A stretch of DNA of 50,656 nucleotides from a virus. The position numbers and the translations under genes were made by a program. The notes below the pieces were generated by a model. It was not told the DNA's origin, searched no databases, and saw only the letters and a program-made list of their open reading frames with translations. Shown here piece after piece: positions 8,356-14,842 of this stretch. Positions within the stretch are counted from its first letter, which is position 1, and each line of letters begins with the position of its first letter. The stretch covers positions 1-50,656 of the IMG/VR virus record IMGVR_UViG_3300031857_000291, one strand, 5' to 3'.

Positions 8356-8965
8356 TGCTCACCACCTCTACGCCACCCATCCGCTTGGCAAGCACGGCGG
8401 CGAACTTGCTCATCACAGCGTCCACCTGTCCCTGCTCAGTGGGGGTGGGGGGCGGCTTGTCAAGGTCTTCAAACACACCCTGAATTCCATACGCCTGCCG
8501 CTCGAGGAGCATCAGCGTCTTCATACTATCGGCCAAGCGGCCAAGCACGCGGCTCTTCGTGTCAAGTGTGGCCAGGGGGTCGTCGTCCTCGCTGGGGGTG
8601 ACGGTGACCAAGTCCCCAATCAGAGTTGAGCAAATGTCGCGTGCCTGCTTGATGTCCTTGCGGTGAGTGCTGAGCACGTTGGCCTGCATCTCGGCATTGA
8701 CGCGCTCAATAACCGCGAGCTTGCGCTCCTTCTCCTCGGCCATGCGCTCTCGGTTGGCGAGGATCATGTCCGCAGTCATCTTGGCAACGAGGTTGCCCTT
8801 GTTACGCGTCCAGCCCTTGTTACTCGCTTTGGAGATGAGCAGCGTGGGGGTGACGCCTATCTCTGTAGCTATGTCCACGGTGGGCTTGTCCGTAGTTTCG
8901 TACTGCACCTGCGCCCAGTCCCAGTCGTTGTGCCGGGCGGGGATAAATACTGCTTTACTTGCCAC
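8339..8965 (-). CDS. terS: Terminase small subunit, likely (208 aa)
   Basis: Probable DNA-recognition subunit of the packaging motor. The N-terminal third carries a helix-turn-helix-like stretch (KPTVDIATEIGVTPTLLISK), the middle is helical and charged (MAEEKERKLAVIERVNAEMQ), as expected for the oligomerisation core of small terminases. It directly precedes and overlaps the large subunit. The call rests on position, size and HTH-like character rather than a diagnostic motif. Start ATG 8965 overlaps the upstream 54-residue gene by 11 bases. Confidence 0.7.
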   Translation of the reverse strand: MASKAVFIPARHNDWDWAQVQYETTDKPTVDIATEIGVTPTLLISKASNKGWTRNKGNLVAKMTADMILANRERMAEEKERKLAVIERVNAEMQANVLSTHRKDIKQARDICSTLIGDLVTVTPSEDDDPLATLDTKSRVLGRLADSMKTLMLLERQAYGIQGVFEDLDKPPPTPTEQGQVDAVMSKFAAVLAKRMGGVEVVSNDAGN

Positions 8966-9119
8966 GCTTCTTAACTACTGAGTTAGCGCTGGCAATGGCG
9001 CGGCCTTCATTCTTCGTCTTCTTCAGCACCGAGTTTGCCACGGCGGACCACTGGCGCTTTTCTTTGCTGGTGTCTGCCTTTCTGGTGTACTTGGGGGCGT
9101 CGGCCATCGTGTAGGGCAT
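8955..9119 (-). CDS. Small basic protein at head of the late operon (54 aa)
   Basis: Translated from ATG 9119 with a clear GGAGG ribosome site 8 bases upstream. The product (MPYTMADAPKYTRKADTSK to SVVKKRGK) is lysine-rich and helical, including WSAVANSVLKKTKNEGRAIA, a type of tiny protein common near phage terminase genes. It overlaps the small terminase by 11 bases and is the first gene of the minus-strand packaging operon. Function unknown; nucleic-acid binding is plausible from charge. Confidence 0.65.
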   Translation of the reverse strand: MPYTMADAPKYTRKADTSKEKRQWSAVANSVLKKTKNEGRAIASANSVVKKRGK

Positions 9120-9149
9120 GGGGTAGTCCTCCAGCGGGGGTGGTGGGGC

Positions 9150-9180
9150 TAGTGTACCGCCTGCCCAGTGGCGGATGCAA
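9150..9180 (-). promoter_or_regulatory. Candidate promoter for the terminase/portal operon
   Basis: On the minus strand TTGCAT (9180-9175) and TACACT (9156-9151) are separated by 18 bases, 30 bases before the ATG at 9119 and its GGAGG site. The -10 matches 4 of 6 consensus bases, the -35 only 3. It contains the recurrent TACACTA heptamer. Confidence 0.35.
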
Positions 9181-9229
9181 ATAAAACATTCGATCGACTG
9201 CCGAGGCTGAATTCATACCCCCCATGTTC

Positions 9230-9396
9230 GATTCTCAGTGCCCTGCTCTTGATTCTCAGTACCACGTGCGTGGTGGTAATCTGCTTGGATACTCAGTAGC
9301 TGAGATTCTGAGAACCCCGGCACTTTGATACTCAGTAGCTGAGATTCTGAGAACCCCGGCACTTTGATACTCAGTAGCTGAGATTCTGAGAACCCC
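9230..9396. repeat. 39-bp tandem repeats with inverted CTCAG/CTGAG elements
   Basis: Three tandem copies with a 39-base period begin at 9288, 9327 and 9366 (third copy partial). Each contains CTCAGTAGCTGAG, a perfect palindrome, followed by ATTCTGAGAACC. Two single GATTCTCAGT elements lie just upstream at 9230 and 9251, the second touching a 14-base palindrome ACCACGTGCGTGGT (9261-9274). There are no spacers between copies, so this is not CRISPR. Regulatory protein binding or replication role is likely. Confidence 0.85.
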
Positions 9397-9554
9397 GCAC
9401 ACGGGGGTGGAGACAGACGCCGCCCTTTACCTCTGCCTATGTCAATTTTGGGTTCCGGGTTCCTGGCGCTCAGGTCTGGGGCCCCTGGAGGTTCTGGTCG
9501 CTCAGGTCTAGGGATCAGGTTAGTGGGCGCTTACTTCTATTCCGGCGCACGCAC

Positions 9555-9624
9555 TAGGGGTTTCTACCTAGGGGTTTACCCTTAGGGGTTTACCCTTAAG
9601 GGTTTCCACCTAGGGGTTTACCCT
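9555..9624. repeat. Five 14-bp tandem repeats of the TAGGGGTTTACCCT operator
   Basis: Copies start at 9555, 9569, 9583, 9597 and 9611; copies 2, 3 and 5 are identical (TAGGGGTTTACCCT), copies 1 and 4 differ at 2-4 bases. The reverse complement, AGGGTAAACCCCTA, is the single motif seen before plus-strand gene blocks at 13472, 17529 and, in variant form, 14506 and 28597. The rest of 9397-9554 shows nothing codable. Confidence 0.85.
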
Positions 9625-9659
9625 GGGTGTTCCGCCTAGCAATCCGCATGCCAGGGGCA

Positions 9660-9779
9660 TTAGGGTTTGTACCTAGCAAAAACTTTCGGCATGTAAGGTT
9701 CGTGTAAGCTTCGCCCGCATAATGAGTGGCATGCACTAAGTGATGGTGCATACCGTAAGGGGCCCGGTGCATGGCCCCT
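9660..9779 (+). promoter_or_regulatory. Promoter and structured leader of the 9799 gene
   Basis: An operator-like TAGGGTTTGTACCTAG (9661-9676) is followed by a -10-like CATAAT at 9718-9723. Two hairpins lie in the expected leader: TGCAC/GTGCA (9732-9750) and AGGGGCC/GGCCCCT (9758-9779). The layout matches the composite promoters at 13472, 14506 and 17529, though the operator to -10 spacing is longer here. Confidence 0.4.
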
Positions 9780-9798
9780 AGCGTAAAGGAAGCCTACC

Positions 9799-10206
9799 AT
9801 GGCACGCAAGCAAAAGACCCCGGCCCCCGTGGCCCCCGTAGTCGTTGAGGCCCCCGCAGTGGCCGAAGCCCCCGCAGTGGCCGAAGCCCCTGCCCCTGCC
9901 CCTGCCCCCGTAGTGGTGGCGGGTACCGAAGTGACCCTGACCAAGTCGCAGGTCGCGCTGACCACTGCTAAACACGGCGGACGCGTGATGCCCGGACAGG
10001 TGGGCAAGCACTATACGGTCGGTGGCAAACCTTACCGTGTCCGGACAGCTACGAATGCTGCGCAGTGGCAAGCCGTGCTGAGCGCCATCAGCAAGGGTGC
10101 CGGGAAGGCCACCGTAGATGGCATGGTGGCCGAGGGCTTCCCCCTTACCCTTGCAGCCCCCTTCGTCAGCTATGCGGTGAACCGAGGCTGGCTGGCTGAA
10201 GTGTAA
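9799..10206 (+). CDS. Ala/Pro-rich linker protein with C-terminal domain (135 aa)
   Basis: ATG 9799 follows AAAGGAAG. Residues 1-40 are a basic start (MARKQKTPAP) then a flexible Ala/Pro/Val linker with a repeated EAPAVA unit. Residues 45-135 form a compact domain ending FVSYAVNRGWLAEV, which looks like a winged-helix-type fold. A similar basic-plus-Ala/Pro design occurs in the C-terminal half of the 24248 protein. It has its own promoter-like leader and a strong terminator right after, so it is a single-gene unit in the middle of the control region. A DNA-binding regulator or histone-like role is plausible but inferred. Confidence 0.75.
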   Translation: MARKQKTPAPVAPVVVEAPAVAEAPAVAEAPAPAPAPVVVAGTEVTLTKSQVALTTAKHGGRVMPGQVGKHYTVGGKPYRVRTATNAAQWQAVLSAISKGAGKATVDGMVAEGFPLTLAAPFVSYAVNRGWLAEV

Positions 10207-10215
10207 GCCCCTACA

Positions 10216-10242
10216 AGCCCCCGGTAACCCCGGGGGCTTTTT
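10216..10242 (+). terminator. Rho-independent terminator after the 9799 gene
   Basis: Nine-base-pair perfect stem AGCCCCCGG/CCGGGGGCT with a five-base loop followed by TTTTT, nine bases after the stop codon. Confidence 0.85.
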
Positions 10243-10267
10243 GACTCCTTACCCTGAGGACCTGACC

Positions 10268-10351
10268 ATGACCGAGAACGAGAAGTGTATGCTCACCGCG
10301 CTGGGGGCCATTGTGGCACTTGCAGTGTTTTTCGCAGTGATGATGTACTGA
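10268..10351 (+). CDS. 27-residue single-pass membrane peptide
   Basis: ATG 10268 has GAGG about 9 bases upstream. The 27 codons encode a charged start (MTENEK) and a hydrophobic helix of about 18 residues (LGAIVALAVFFAVMMY at the end), that is, one transmembrane segment. It lies between two terminators, so it is transcribed only by read-through or from its own promoter. Small membrane peptides of this kind in phages can affect host membrane, superinfection or lysis; none of these is shown here. Confidence 0.5.
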   Translation: MTENEKCMLTALGAIVALAVFFAVMMY

Positions 10352-10365
10352 CCTGACGACCCCAC

Positions 10366-10390
10366 GGCCCCCTAGGGGCCTTTGTTTTTT
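10366..10390 (+). terminator. Terminator hairpin 1 after the membrane peptide
   Basis: GGCCCC/GGGGCC stem with a three-base CTA loop, followed by TTTGTTTTTT, 15 bases after the stop of the 27-residue peptide. Confidence 0.75.
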
Positions 10391-10391
10391 G

Positions 10392-10425
10392 GCCCCCTAG
10401 GGTAACCCCTAGGGGGCTTTGTTTT
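10392..10425 (+). terminator. Terminator hairpin 2, containing the operator core
   Basis: Stem GCCCCCTAGGG/CCCCTAGGGGGC with TAA loop, followed by TTTGTTTT. It directly follows the first terminator and its centre reads AGGGTAACCCCTA, close to the phage's operator motif. Confidence 0.75.
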
Positions 10426-10440
10426 GTGGGCACCTGACCC

Positions 10441-10515
10441 CTGCCCTGCCCTGCCCTGCCCTGCCCTGCCCTGCCCTGCCCTGCCCTGCCCTGCCCTGCC
10501 CTGCCCTGCCCTGCC
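10441..10515. repeat. CTGCC pentanucleotide microsatellite, 15 units
   Basis: Fifteen perfect uninterrupted copies of CTGCC. The period is not a multiple of three and no credible gene covers it, so it is non-coding. Copy number should vary by slippage. Confidence 0.95.
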
Positions 10516-10517
10516 CC

Positions 10518-10573
10518 CCGAGGACGCTGACCTGACGACCGACGACCGAGGACGCTGACCTGACGACCGACGA
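10518..10573. repeat. Two perfect 28-bp direct repeats
   Basis: Two identical 28-base copies (10518-10545 and 10546-10573) built from GAC/ACG-rich words (CTGACCTGACGACCGACGA), followed by a degraded third copy to about 10595. Directly follows the CTGCC array; non-coding. Confidence 0.9.
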
Positions 10574-10707
10574 CCGAGGAGGACGACCGACGACTTGACT
10601 GCGAGACCTGACGACCCGAGTCCAAGACTCTTAGACTTTTAGGCCTGCGTTCGAGGTCCATATACGCGTGCGCGGGCGTTTAAGACCTCAGCTCCAGGTG
10701 TTCAGCC

Positions 10708-10779
10708 GCTCGGTGGGGTGGGTCATTGTTTTGGAAACCAAGACCTCGGCGCTCGGTGGGAAGGTCATTGTTTTGGAAA
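10708..10779. repeat. Two direct repeats carrying GTCATTGTTTTGGAAA
   Basis: A 29-30-base element (GCTCGGTGGG then GGTCATTGTTTTGGAAA) occurs at 10708-10737 and 10751-10779, spaced 43 bases. It is AT-rich in a GC-rich background and non-coding. It could be a protein-binding iteron near the candidate origin. Confidence 0.8.
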
Positions 10780-10936
10780 TAAAGTGCCTAAAGCGGGGGT
10801 TTTCTGCCCAGTTTTTGTATACAAAGTCATTTAACACCGAAAACCTGAGCCGGTAACACGCGCACCACACCGGAGCACGCTCTAGATACCAACCTGTTGC
10901 GCTCAAGCAACACAACACCTATCCGTGGCGGGGGCA

Positions 10937-11158
10937 GGTAACAGTGGTATACGGTAACAGTGGGGGTGCCATAGCGCTTTATATGGGGGTGTATATGATA
11001 CAGACATTAAAAGAATACATTGCATGCCACACATAGACACAACCCGTCTAATTTACTGTTACCACTGTTACTGTGCCCAAAACCCCTTGCAAAACAAGCA
11101 CTTAGCAGGTAACATCACATTATTTAGTGATGTTACCACTGTTACTCGCGATGTTACC
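10937..11158. repeat. GGTAACAGTGG iterons and an 11-bp perfect inverted repeat (candidate origin)
   Basis: GGTAACAGTGG occurs at 10937-10947 and 10953-10963; the reverse-complement core CCACTGTTAC occurs at 11062-11071 and 11136-11145, with partial copies at 11053 and 11150. A perfect palindrome GGTAACATCAC/GTGATGTTACC (11108-11118, 11127-11137) with an 8-base AT loop lies among them. Between the two iteron groups, 10978-11035 is AT-rich. Iterons plus AT-rich DNA beside the primase-helicase gene suggest a replication origin or an operator for a regulator. The last copies overlap the 3' end of the primase-helicase gene. Confidence 0.7.
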
Positions 11159-13292
11159 ACCCCAACTTTTTGAGGTGCGCGTTCACAGCACCGCTATCCC
11201 ACTCCTTGTCCCTACCCTGTACGACCCAGAACCGCTCGGGCTGCCCCGTGCTGGGCCTCTTAATCAACTTGCCGCCGTGCGCCTGTTGGAACCCCCCATT
11301 CCGCAGCGCGTTTGACAAGCTCTTAACCTTGCCGGGTGAAAGTTCCGCCTCACTCTCTCCGTAGTAGAGCACGGCAAGTTCCTTAGCGGTCCACACCGCT
11401 TTGCTCTGCCCGGGCAGGGGCAGCACGGCTTCGGGGTCAGCGTAGAGGTCCGCCACCCAGGCCTCCATGGGGGACATGGTGGCGGACTTAACTTCTTCTT
11501 TCCATGACGTAGCGGGTGCCCACGCGGCGGGGTCAAACCAACTAATGTCCACCCCTAGCAGATAATTGTAGAGCGCGGAGGGTCCCCACCCATTCTCCGC
11601 CCACTTAACATACCTCTGCCAGTAGGCTTGGTCCCCCCGCCTGTCAACTCCCCCCACGCCCCAACGCACCACGCAAGCACGTCTATCGTCTTGGTCGAGC
11701 TTCACACAATCCCAGTAGTTGCTCGTAATGACAAGATTCACGTGGTTAGCTATCTCATACTCGGGCTGACCCTTGCGGTTAACCTTCAGCATTTCCTGAG
11801 TGACGAGAGCCTTGACCCGTTGGCTCACCATGTCCTCCTCCCCACGGGCGCGTACCAACTCATCCGCGTGTACAAACTGCCGCTGCGCATAGTAGCTGGT
11901 GAACGTACTTTTAAGCGCATCCGTATCAACGATTACGGCATTCCCACCGTAGATGGCATGTAGCGGTTTGAAAAACAGATTTTTCCCCGTGCCGCTGGGG
12001 CCAAACATCAACACATAGCTGTTCAACTTCTTGCCAGGGTTCTGTAGTGGATAAGCGCACCACGCCACTATCCACTGCCGTAGCTCATCGTTGTCCACGT
12101 TATTGGCCAACAGCTCCAGCCAGGGGTCAACGTCCCCTGGCTCGGGGTCTAGGCCCATGCCGCGCCACAGGTTCAAGTTAGGTAGCCCGCCACGGTCACC
12201 CATGATTAACCTGCCCTTACCCGGGCTGTACTCAAGGCTTTGGGCCTCTACACGATCAACACTGCTCAGCCATACGCGGGGCACATTCACCTGCCGCGTG
12301 CGCTCGCCGTCCTCAACCTCCACGGTAAAGTGCGCGTAGTTCACATCAGTAAACACGGCGCGGGTCATCAGGTCGCCGGTGGCTTGGTCGGCAATACGGC
12401 CCAGCTCTCGCACCACGCACACCTCGCTACTGAGCTGTAGCATCATCTGGTGGTACTCGCTAATGTCAACGGGTGTTCCTTCACCCTGTAGAAACTCCAG
12501 CGCCTGCGCGTCCCCCACCCGGGCGCGGTAGTCGTCAAAGCCTTGGTCCTCACCACCCTCCGCTTTCGGCACCCGTAGGGCCACAGCTTGACGCCCGGTA
12601 ATCTCCATCAGCTTGGTGGCAAGCGCATTCTCAGCCGCTTGCACCTGCCAGTTATCCCACGCGTTGCTGTCGAACACGATTACGGGCTGGAGCTGTAGTG
12701 CCTTCCACGGCAGGTCCTTCAACTCCTCCACCAGGGCGATGTTATGCTTGCGGCTGCTCCAGCCCCACACGCCATTCAACCCCACGCTGGGTACGCCGAG
12801 CACCGCGCCGTTGATTGCTTTGATGCACGACTCGTGAATGTACACCCTATCCCCACTGGCGAGCTTCCGCCAGTCGTACACTGGGGGCAGATAGGCGTGG
12901 GGGCTTTCGTTAGGTGGGCAAAACATCTTGCCCGGAGTGCGTGCCTTGCTGGCGTCCACCACGTCAGCAAAGCTGGTGACCACCCGCAGCTCCACCTTGT
13001 CCATCAGCGGCACAAGGCGTGCGCTCCACCACTCAATAACCTGGTCCTTGTCCCCCAGCTTAAAGTGTGGGAAGACCACTGCCGCCCGGTTATCCGCCGC
13101 GTTGACCTGCGTGCTGCGCCGCGCAGCGGCAATCAGCTCAACGGCTTGCATCACGTGCAGGCCGCACTGGTCGGCAACCGCCCTGCTCACCCCACGCTGG
13201 GCTAAGTAGTCCCACACACGGCCGATGCCGGGGAACTGCTTCTCCTCCCTGTGGTTCTTAAACGACAGGCTTATCTCATTGAACGTTAACAC
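11154..13292 (-). CDS. Primase-helicase (712 aa)
   Basis: Replicative primase/helicase. The N-terminal ~280 residues look like the Toprim-type primase domain of plasmid and phage proteins (DUF3854-like; QPVIVFDSNAWDN and DQGFDDYRAR are metal-site-like segments). The C-terminal half is a superfamily-3/DUF5906-type helicase: Walker A MFGPSGTGKNLFF near residue 428, Walker B QFVHADEL, and a sensor strand VNLVITSNYWD. Start is GTG 13292 with AAGGGGA upstream. It is alone on the minus strand, opposite to the polymerase cluster, and lies beside the iteron region. Family names are from memory; the SF3-like ATPase call is firm, the primase half less so. Confidence 0.8.
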   Translation of the reverse strand: MLTFNEISLSFKNHREEKQFPGIGRVWDYLAQRGVSRAVADQCGLHVMQAVELIAAARRSTQVNAADNRAAVVFPHFKLGDKDQVIEWWSARLVPLMDKVELRVVTSFADVVDASKARTPGKMFCPPNESPHAYLPPVYDWRKLASGDRVYIHESCIKAINGAVLGVPSVGLNGVWGWSSRKHNIALVEELKDLPWKALQLQPVIVFDSNAWDNWQVQAAENALATKLMEITGRQAVALRVPKAEGGEDQGFDDYRARVGDAQALEFLQGEGTPVDISEYHQMMLQLSSEVCVVRELGRIADQATGDLMTRAVFTDVNYAHFTVEVEDGERTRQVNVPRVWLSSVDRVEAQSLEYSPGKGRLIMGDRGGLPNLNLWRGMGLDPEPGDVDPWLELLANNVDNDELRQWIVAWCAYPLQNPGKKLNSYVLMFGPSGTGKNLFFKPLHAIYGGNAVIVDTDALKSTFTSYYAQRQFVHADELVRARGEEDMVSQRVKALVTQEMLKVNRKGQPEYEIANHVNLVITSNYWDCVKLDQDDRRACVVRWGVGGVDRRGDQAYWQRYVKWAENGWGPSALYNYLLGVDISWFDPAAWAPATSWKEEVKSATMSPMEAWVADLYADPEAVLPLPGQSKAVWTAKELAVLYYGESEAELSPGKVKSLSNALRNGGFQQAHGGKLIKRPSTGQPERFWVVQGRDKEWDSGAVNAHLKKLGW

Positions 13293-13326
13293 AGTCTACA
13301 ATCCCCTTGCGTGCGGGCCTGCGCAC

Positions 13327-13440
13327 GCTATAATGGGGGCGCTCCAGCCAGAGCACGCTCCCCGTACTAGTCCCATCTCCGGTGAAGCCGGAGGTCTGAA
13401 AGGCCCAGTCCCCTCACCCCGGGGACTGGGCCTTTGCTTT
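13327..13440 (+). ncRNA. Candidate small RNA: TATAAT promoter to strong terminator
   Basis: A perfect TATAAT lies at 13327-13332 (weak -35). About 100 bases downstream is a very strong terminator: a 12-bp perfect stem GGCCCAGTCCCC/GGGGACTGGGCC (13402-13432) and TTTGCTTT. Between them is another hairpin CTCCGG/CCGGAG (13375-13391) and no open frame. This would give a transcript of about 13339-13440. Alternatively it is an attenuated leader of the early operon. Confidence 0.4.
13402..13440 (+). terminator. Strong 12-bp stem terminator upstream of the early operon
   Basis: Perfect 12-bp stem with a 7-base loop followed by TTTGCTTT. It separates the TATAAT promoter from the early genes and lies in the divergent gap between the primase-helicase and gene 13569. 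Confidence 0.85.
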
Positions 13441-13471
13441 AGTGTACCCCCACCCCCATTAAGAAGATAGC

Positions 13472-13548
13472 TTAGGGTAAACCCCAGTACTTCCAAACAG
13501 TCGCTGCGCCACAATACCCTTACTGGCAAAGCCGCCAGGGTTCTAGTT
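13472..13548 (+). promoter_or_regulatory. Composite promoter 1: operator, -10, 5' hairpin, CTAGTT
   Basis: Operator TTAGGGTAAACCCC (13472-13485); -10-like CACAAT (13510-13515), 24 bases after the operator; hairpin CTGGC/GCCAG (13523-13538) exactly where transcription should begin; then TTCTAGTT (13541-13548) and an AAGGAG ribosome site before ATG 13569. The same order and spacing recur at 14506 and 17529. Confidence 0.55.
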
Positions 13549-13568
13549 GACAGTAAGGAGTGTGTAGA

Positions 13569-13817
13569 ATGCTAAAAGACTCTTGGATAGTCGAGGTGAC
13601 TGACACCTTTGGCGGCGCGGCTAACTACGCCTGGGTGCGGCGGGCATTCCTCGCCACGCCGCCCGCCCTCACCCGCCGGAGCCTTGTGCGCCGCGCCAAG
13701 GCGCTGATGTGTTGGAGCGGCCGCCCCTGCGCCGTGTACGACCATGGCGACCAACTCGAGCTCCGCCCGCGCTGCTCCAGCGTTGTCATGTTCATCACCT
13801 ACGCGGGGCAGGCATGA
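13569..13817 (+). CDS. First early-operon protein, unknown (82 aa)
   Basis: Start ATG 13569 is chosen over GTG 13560 because AAGGAG (13555-13560) then has the right spacing. The 82-residue basic product (MLKDSWIVEVTDTFGGAANY) resembles small uncharacterised early phage proteins; residues WVRRAFLATPPALTRRSLVRRA are strongly basic. First gene after composite promoter 1 and coupled to the next gene by ATGA. Host-takeover function is possible by position only. Confidence 0.65.
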   Translation: MLKDSWIVEVTDTFGGAANYAWVRRAFLATPPALTRRSLVRRAKALMCWSGRPCAVYDHGDQLELRPRCSSVVMFITYAGQA

Positions 13818-13990
13818 TAGTGACGCGCTGCATTGCTCCACCCGTGCCCACGCGGCAATGGGACTGGGTGGCGTTCGTCCAGGGCGACGAGGAAGCCAAC
13901 GGCCCCACCGGGCGTGGCCCCACCGAGGCCGAAGCCCTGCTCGACTTGTGCGAGCAGCTAGCCCAGCGAGTTGCTGAGGGTAGAGAATGA
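13814..13990 (+). CDS. Small early protein (58 aa)
   Basis: ATG 13814 overlaps the stop of the previous gene. The 58-residue product (MIVTRCIAPPVPTRQWDWVA) ends in an acidic helix (EAEALLDLCEQLAQRVAEG). The pattern of a short beta part then TEAEALxDL helix is common in small phage proteins of unknown role. Coupled to the next gene by ATGA. Confidence 0.6.
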   Translation: MIVTRCIAPPVPTRQWDWVAFVQGDEEANGPTGRGPTEAEALLDLCEQLAQRVAEGRE

Positions 13991-14250
13991 CCTACGCTGG
14001 CAAGTACCGCAGCGCGGGGTTCCGCCCCCGGGACGTACCCGCCACCGCAGTGGTGACTAAGCCGTTGCTCCGGGTAACTGAGCGCCCCGCGAGCCTCCAG
14101 GCGGCTGACACTACCTACGCTCCACGCCCCACGCCGGACAGGTACACGGGCACAGAGTGCATCGGCATCGCGGCCATGCACAAGTCCAACCTAGTGCCAG
14201 TGTTCACCCCCGCGCAGGCGGTTGACGCTGCCTCCATGCGGAGAGGGTGA
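13987..14250 (+). CDS. Unknown early protein (87 aa)
   Basis: ATGA-coupled to the previous gene. The 87 residues start MTYAGKYRSAGFRPRD; Pro/Ala/Thr-rich with little predicted structure and no recognised motif. Coupling and codon use like the neighbours argue that it is translated. Confidence 0.55.
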   Translation: MTYAGKYRSAGFRPRDVPATAVVTKPLLRVTERPASLQAADTTYAPRPTPDRYTGTECIGIAAMHKSNLVPVFTPAQAVDAASMRRG

Positions 14251-14257
14251 CACCACC

Positions 14258-14506
14258 ATGTTGCTTGAAACACGCATTTGCGGCATCCCCTGCCGTGTGG
14301 ACGCCACCGTGCTTGTAGTGCCCGGGCGCATGAGCTGGAACGCCCCTAGTGACCTTGACTACTGGGGCTACACCGAGATTGACTTTACGGTGCTTGACCG
14401 GCGCGGCCGCCCCGCCCCCTGGCTGGAGCGGAAGATGACGGACTATGACCGTGAGCGGCTGGAGGAGGAGCTGCTCAACGCCCACACCAACTACGACCCG
14501 TACTAG
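14258..14506 (+). CDS. Unknown early protein (82 aa)
   Basis: Start ATG 14258 has GAGAGGGTGA upstream at good spacing; an in-frame upstream ATG at 14222 would overlap the previous gene. The product (MLLETRICGIPCRVDATVLV) has a beta-rich first half and a helical acidic end (YDRERLEEELLNAH). It resembles small phage proteins of unknown function. The stop is followed at once by composite promoter 2. Confidence 0.65.
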   Translation: MLLETRICGIPCRVDATVLVVPGRMSWNAPSDLDYWGYTEIDFTVLDRRGRPAPWLERKMTDYDRERLEEELLNAHTNYDPY

Positions 14507-14579
14507 GTGTTTACCCCTATTGTGCAGACTAATCAACACTGCACAATGGCTTTGCCTGCAAGGTGCAGGCGTTCTAGTT
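14506..14579 (+). promoter_or_regulatory. Composite promoter 2: operator, -10, 5' hairpin, CTAGTT
   Basis: Variant operator GGTGTTTACCCCTAT (14506-14520); -10-like CACAAT (14542-14547), 23 bases after the operator; hairpin GCCTGC/GCAGGC (14554-14570) at the predicted start; GTTCTAGTT (14571-14579); then a TGAGGAG ribosome site before ATG 14602. Confidence 0.55.
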
Positions 14580-14601
14580 TCAACCTGAGGAGTTTGCTGA
14601 T

Positions 14602-14841
14602 ATGCGAGTTTACCTTGACCTGGGCTACGACTGCCGCGCTGCCGTGGACCTTACCCCCGCTGAGCTTGACACCCTTACCAAGGTGCTGGACCGTGCCCGC
14701 CCCGTGAGCGGCTGGTGGCACGGAGATGCCGAGCTCAAGCTGGCCGAGAAGCGCAGCGTAGAGTACAACGTCCGCGTGGTGCCTGCCAGCGTCAAACTGG
14801 TGGAGTACGTGGCTGAGCAACCCACCACCACGGAGGCTTGA
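14602..14841 (+). CDS. Unknown early protein (79 aa)
   Basis: First gene after composite promoter 2, with TGAGGAG upstream of ATG 14602. The 79-residue product (MRVYLDLGYDCRAAVDLTPA) has a short beta strand, a helix ELDTLTKVLDRARPV and a second beta half (YNVRVVPASVKLVEYV), a compact alpha/beta shape often seen in phage regulators or inhibitors of host enzymes. No family assigned. Confidence 0.65.
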   Translation: MRVYLDLGYDCRAAVDLTPAELDTLTKVLDRARPVSGWWHGDAELKLAEKRSVEYNVRVVPASVKLVEYVAEQPTTTEA

Positions 14842-14842
14842 G

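Noticed and set aside
9007-9225. 72-codon minus-strand frame
   Set aside because: Out of frame with the better-supported 54-residue gene (8955-9119), which has a GGAGG site; composition is His/Arg/Pro-rich as in shadow frames.
9288-9396. CRISPR array
   Set aside because: The 39-base units are directly tandem without spacers and no cas-type genes exist; the Cas4-like nuclease at 21817 is a phage replication-type exonuclease.
10293-10661. Minus-strand frame of 122 codons across the CTGCC repeats
   Set aside because: Its product is mostly a GQGRA repeat produced by the microsatellite; no start signal and no neighbours in the same direction.
10600-10670. tRNA gene suggested by a GTTCGAGG T-loop-like word
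   Set aside because: Acceptor and T stems do not pair, and no anticodon arm fits.
11154-13292. Integrase/lysogeny module near the control region
   Set aside because: No tyrosine or serine recombinase motifs and no CI-like repressor were found on either strand anywhere in the window.
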